NCBI GenBank assembly: GCA_016296675.1
Contig: JAEDIV010000048.1
Coordinates: 1 to 15,747 of the forward strand
Source of the DNA: Clostridia bacterium
GTDB lineage: Bacteria > Bacillota > Clostridia > Christensenellales > Aristaeellaceae
DNA length: 15,747 nt
Direction of reading: 5' to 3'
The notes below the pieces were generated by a model that saw nothing but the letters and a program-made list of their open reading frames with translations, did no database searches and was not told the origin of the DNA. Made by a program: the position numbers and the translations under genes. How positions within the stretch are numbered: position 1 is the first letter of the stretch; each line of letters begins with the position of its first letter. This document shows, one piece after another, positions 13,733 through 15,747 of the stretch.

Positions 13733-14152
13733 ATGATTCAGGTTATCGCAGGACACAAAGGCAGCGGAAAAACCAAGAGACTGATCGATACCGCCAACGA
13801 AGCCCTCAAGGTGGAACACGGCATTATCGCTTTCATCGATGACGACAAAAGATACATCTACGACCTTCGCCACGAAATCCGTTTTGTGGACGCCAGCGAT
13901 TATACGGCGGTCAAGGGCTGCGAAGCAGATGTATTCTTCGGCTTCTTAAGCGGCATGCTGGCTGTAAACTATGACCTTTCTCTGGTCTGCATCGACGCGT
14001 TCTTGAAGCTCGTCAAAACCCCCATCGCCCAGATGGCCTCCTTCTTCGAGCGCTTAAACGCGCTGTCTGAATCCAGCAAGTGCTCCTTCGTGATCAACAT
14101 CAGCTGTGATACGGAGGATCTCCCCGAGTTTATTAAGCCCTATGTCATCTGA
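13733..14152 (+). CDS. Small P-loop nucleotide-binding protein (often labelled PilT-like)
   Basis: The 139-residue protein has a Walker A motif GHKGSGKT (7-14) and a Walker B-like strand LSLVCID ending in D88. It also has FIDDDKRYIYDLRHEIRF (34-51), which recurs in homologues I recall from clostridia. It is too short for a motility ATPase, and no pilus genes are near, so the PilT label should not be taken as function. It is probably a single-domain ATPase or GTPase-like protein. AGGAG lies 9-10 bases upstream of the ATG. Its stop overlaps the next gene's start by 11 bases. Confidence 0.8.
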   Translation: MIQVIAGHKGSGKTKRLIDTANEALKVEHGIIAFIDDDKRYIYDLRHEIRFVDASDYTAVKGCEADVFFGFLSGMLAVNYDLSLVCIDAFLKLVKTPIAQMASFFERLNALSESSKCSFVINISCDTEDLPEFIKPYVI

Positions 14153-14423
14153 GAAAAACAGAGAAACAGGCGGCGCATCCATATGGATTGCCCGCCTCAT
14201 TTCCTTTGTGCTGATCGCGCTCATTCTTGTTTTCTTCGGCCGGACATGGTTTTCGGGCGTGCTTTGCTGTGCCCGCATGTTCGAAGAGGCGTCCTATGAA
14301 GATCAGGATGAACTTGCCCGCGAGCCGGCTTCAACGCCGATTCCGCCCTATGAGCAGTTTTCCGATTCCGCCTATGACCAGGTGTATCCCGACCTCATAG
14401 AGCCGACGCTTGAGCCGGACTGA
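14142..14423 (+). CDS. Small single-pass membrane protein with acidic Pro-rich tail
   Basis: From the ATG at 14142 the protein has 93 residues. It has a short polar N-terminus, one membrane helix (about 14-34, IWIARLISFVLIALILVFFG), then C41-C42 and an acidic, proline-rich extracytoplasmic or cytoplasmic tail ending PDLIEPTLEPD. It overlaps the P-loop gene by 11 bases, so the two are likely co-translated. A GTG start at 14106 would add 12 residues but has no SD; the ATG at 14142 has only a weak one. No family is recognised. Confidence 0.6.
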   Translation: MSSEKNRETGGASIWIARLISFVLIALILVFFGRTWFSGVLCCARMFEEASYEDQDELAREPASTPIPPYEQFSDSAYDQVYPDLIEPTLEPD

Positions 14424-14488
14424 TATCATCAAAAGTCGCCGCGTTTTACACGGGTGCTCATAAGAAAGGAATTGAAAGAATTACAATT

Positions 14489-14515
14489 ATGGCATCTGTC
14501 AGACGGGGTTGGTAG
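14489..14515 (+). CDS. Possible 8-residue leader peptide before a terminator
   Basis: ATG to TAG encodes MASVRRGW. It ends five bases before a strong terminator hairpin. GAAAG upstream is a weak SD. It could be an attenuation leader or a truncated start of a lost gene; chance is also possible. Confidence 0.2.
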   Translation: MASVRRGW

Positions 14516-14520
14516 ACAAG

Positions 14521-14562
14521 ATAACGGATATTCGACGAAAGCCGAGTACCCGTTATTTTTTT
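14521..14562 (+). terminator. Intrinsic terminator with GAAA tetraloop
   Basis: ATAACGG (14521-14527) pairs with CCGTTAT (14550-14556). The stem continues inward with two A-C mismatches and a U-G pair to a C-GAAA-G tetraloop, and seven T follow. No complete gene lies directly upstream apart from the 93-residue membrane protein, about 100 bases away. Confidence 0.8.
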
Positions 14563-14646
14563 GCCTGTACGTGAAAGCAATAGATTTATTCCCATTTTTT
14601 GTGTTTAATTAACTTTTATCTTTCCTATCCTTTCCATTCCAAGATT

Positions 14647-14675
14647 TTTCCGAAAATCTCAAAATATTTCGGAAA
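14647..14675. repeat. Inverted repeat in the AT-rich stretch
   Basis: TTTCCGAAA (14647-14655) and TTTCGGAAA (14667-14675) are perfect reverse complements, separated by 11 bases. Without a U-run this is not a clear terminator; a protein-binding or element-end role is possible. Confidence 0.5.
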
Positions 14676-14727
14676 CATTGGAACAATTCAACCTTTCTCA
14701 CGCCATATATTTATCCCATACATCCGA

Positions 14728-15215
14728 ATGAAGTTTGAGCAAAACGGGCTTGGCTTCCAAAATCTTTACAACATCCCGCAGGGCGTGGAAGTGCCGTGGC
14801 TGACCTATCAGCAGTTCAGCAATCGGATCGGAAGTGTCACCCATATGGTAGTTTCGGAGCAGGAATGGAAGCCTGTGATTGACGCGATATGGGAAAACCG
14901 TACCGTAGAGGACTACGAAACTACAAGCAGCGCCGTCAAGACCGACTTCATGCGGAAGCGGCATCATAACCGTTCCGGAAAGCCGATCTCTCCGGATGAA
15001 ATGATGGAGAGCGAGGATGGGGATATTTTCGATGTAGCAGACCCCCGCAGCATTTTGAGAACTCTGTCATATCCGAAATGCAGATCGCTTCCTTTGCAGA
15101 AAGCACCATCACGGAGAAAGATCGGGAAATATTGAAGCTGCGTATGGAGGGCTACACCGAGCAGGAGATCGCAGACGCTTATGAGGACTTTGTGACAGCG
15201 GAATATCAGAAGTAG
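14728..15215 (+). pseudogene. Broken sigma-70-like/HTH gene of conjugative-element type
   Basis: The first frame encodes MKFEQNGLGFQNLYNI onward to DFMRKRHHNRSGKPIS and EDGDIFDVADPR, typical of sigma-factor-like helix-turn-helix proteins carried by Bacillota conjugative elements. At the C-run 15042-15046 the reading shifts. The continuation in another frame reads FENSVISEMQIASFAEST, then TEKDREILKLRMEGYTEQEIAD, the region-4 helix, and ends AYEDFVTAEYQK at 15215. The recognition helix expected between EIAD and AYEDF is missing. Thus there is one frameshift plus an in-frame deletion; the start also lacks an SD. A sequencing error could explain the frameshift but not the deletion. Confidence 0.65.
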
Positions 15216-15390
15216 AGTTGCTTATGGCGAGAAATACGATCCGATAATGCACGACAGCAAACGTGATGTGGCAAATCTGCTCCATGAGGAAGCGGAACCA
15301 CACTCTATCCGTGAACGTTTGCATCAGAAACAGCAACAGCAGGCACGGCAAAGGCAGAACAAAACCAAGCATCACGAACAGGAACGATAA
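15196..15390 (+). pseudogene. C-terminal fragment resembling a mobilisation/relaxase protein
   Basis: The open frame after a TGA at 15193 reads RVAYGEKYDPIMHDSKRDV, then ANLLHEEAEPHSIRERLHQK and a Gln/His-rich basic tail ending at TAA 15390. VAYGExYDP followed by a charged tail is reminiscent of the C-termini of relaxase or Mob proteins from gut Bacillota elements. No start codon with SD exists, so it is a fragment. The family call is from memory and weak. Confidence 0.35.
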
Positions 15391-15399
15391 AATTTCAAT

Positions 15400-15434
15400 G
15401 GGAGTGCATTTTGACCGATGCACTCCCGCTTTTT
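15400..15434 (+). terminator. Intrinsic terminator after the mobile-element remnant
   Basis: GGGAGTGCAT (15400-15409) pairs perfectly with ATGCACTCCC (15418-15427), followed by GC and TTTTT. It isolates the TetR gene downstream from the remnant. Confidence 0.88.
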
Positions 15435-15509
15435 GCGTGATCCACATCACGGTGCTTCAGTTGTGTTCAATGCTATCGAACCGGAAATTGTATTTTTTTA
15501 TGAATACTC

Positions 15510-15537
15510 TTGATTTTTTTAGAAAAACGAGTATACT
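15510..15537 (+). promoter_or_regulatory. Promoter of the TetR-type regulator gene
   Basis: TTGATT (15510-15515), a 16-base spacer and TATACT (15532-15537). The -10 box lies inside the palindromic operator. Confidence 0.7.
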
Positions 15538-15563
15538 GTAATTATCATTACAGAACGCTCGTT
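15526..15563. promoter_or_regulatory. 38-base palindromic operator over the TetR promoter
   Basis: AACGAG (15526-15531) mirrors CTCGTT (15558-15563), and CTGTAAT (15536-15542) mirrors ATTACAG (15547-15553), with equal 4-base spacers on each side and a TATC centre. The nested perfect dyad covers the -10 box and the transcription start, which fits self-repression by the TetR protein. Confidence 0.75.
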
Positions 15564-15583
15564 ACAGAATATAGATTACAGAT
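15548..15583 (+). repeat. Three TTACAGA direct repeats with 14-base period
   Basis: TTACAGAA begins at 15548 and 15562, and TTACAGAT at 15576, each 14 bases apart, running up to the ribosome binding site. The first copy is part of the right arm of the palindrome. Confidence 0.75.
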
Positions 15584-15595
15584 AGGAGGAGTATT

Positions 15596-15747
15596 ATGCC
15601 GCCGAAAGCAAAGTTTACAAAGGAACAGATTACCAAAGCAGCACTCACAGTTGTTTCTGAAAAAGGTGCGCAGGCACTGACCGCCAAGGAGCTGGGAGCC
15701 GCTCTTGGCACATCCACCACCCCGATTTTTACAGTGTTCAATTCTAT
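15596..15747 (+). CDS. TetR/AcrR-family regulator, N-terminal part (cut by window end)
   Basis: The 50 visible codons encode MPPKAKFTKEQITKAALTVV, then EKGAQALTAKELGAALGTST and TPIFTVFNS, the TetR DNA-binding helix-turn-helix: helix 1 (ITKAALTVVSEKG), helix 2 (LTAKELGAALG) and recognition helix (STTPIFTVF). The ligand-binding domain lies outside the window. AGGAGG is 7-8 bases before the ATG at 15596. The promoter and palindromic operator directly upstream suggest autoregulation. The regulated target, often a transporter, would lie downstream and is not visible. Confidence 0.88.
   Translation, partial: MPPKAKFTKEQITKAALTVVSEKGAQALTAKELGAALGTSTTPIFTVFNS

Larger units (their letters stand above)
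14424..15395 (+). mobile_element. Remnant of a degraded conjugative or mobilisable element
   Basis: From 14424 the text becomes partly AT-rich, with no intact gene for about 1.1 kb. It contains a tiny leader-like ORF, a terminator, an inverted repeat, a broken sigma/HTH gene, and an ORF tail resembling mobilisation proteins. No recombinase or attachment site is visible. Both boundaries are approximate. Confidence 0.45.

Noticed and set aside
13733..14152. PilT-type motility ATPase
   Set aside because: Only the P-loop is shared; the protein is less than half the length and no pilus gene is present.
14521..14562. Group II intron domain V-like hairpin
   Set aside because: A GAAA loop and GAGTAC-like right arm are suggestive, but the AGC triad and the lower stem pattern are missing, and a U-run follows. 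A terminator explains it better.
14440..14562. Known riboswitch class in the structured leader
   Set aside because: I compared it from memory with common aptamers (TPP, SAM, purine, c-di-GMP, THF, ykkC, fluoride) and saw no matching conserved core.
15263..15541. 92-codon plus-strand frame after the relaxase-like tail
   Set aside because: It crosses the terminator at 15400-15434 and the TetR promoter, has no ribosome site, and its sequence is not protein-like.
1..15747. CRISPR arrays, tRNA or rRNA genes
   Set aside because: I saw no regularly spaced 25-40 base repeats, no tRNA TPsiC-arm pattern in a cloverleaf context, and no rRNA sequence on either strand.

Overview
The window looks like chromosomal DNA of a Clostridia-type member of the Bacillota. 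The evidence is strong AGGAGG-like ribosome binding sites, TTGACA/TATAAT promoters, U-tailed hairpin terminators, a feoA-feoB operon ending in a tiny FeoB-associated Cys-rich protein, a DUF951 protein, and a Clostridia-type SH3b cell-wall protein. Codon third positions are fairly GC-rich. A genus cannot be fixed from the sequence; Christensenellales-like gut clostridia are one guess.

Layout. Positions 1-123 hold two hairpins and no gene. Positions 124-1894 (minus) are a two-gene operon: an M20 amidohydrolase and a C39-like cysteine peptidase. Positions 2062-2934 (plus) encode an RlmI-like SAM methyltransferase with its own promoter and terminator. Positions 3165-4325 (plus) encode an AspT/YidE-type transporter. 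A bidirectional terminator separates it from the minus-strand ferrous-iron operon feoA-feoB-FeoB-associated protein (6745 down to 4382). From 6990 to 12309 the plus strand carries a tight gene row: an orphan adenine DNA methyltransferase, DUF951, a signal peptidase I homologue lacking both catalytic residues, an intact signal peptidase I, a 39-residue membrane protein, an exported M1-peptidase homologue with a destroyed zinc site, and an APH-like kinase. Positions 12432-13529 encode a secreted triple-SH3b protein. Positions 13733-14423 encode a P-loop protein overlapped by a small membrane protein. After 14424 the character changes: a short leader-like ORF with a terminator, a decayed conjugative-element sigma/HTH gene, a relaxase-like tail, a terminator, and finally the start of a TetR regulator, cut by the window edge, behind a 38-bp palindromic operator.

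The most unusual part is 8488-11523. Two predicted pseudoenzymes, a Ser/Lys-less signal peptidase and an HEXXH-less M1 peptidase, sit on either side of an active signal peptidase and a small unlisted membrane protein. Spacing is tight, with start/stop overlap at two of the junctions. I read this as a candidate uncharacterised envelope or secretion module. The arrangement and the residue losses are visible in the sequence; the shared function is inference.
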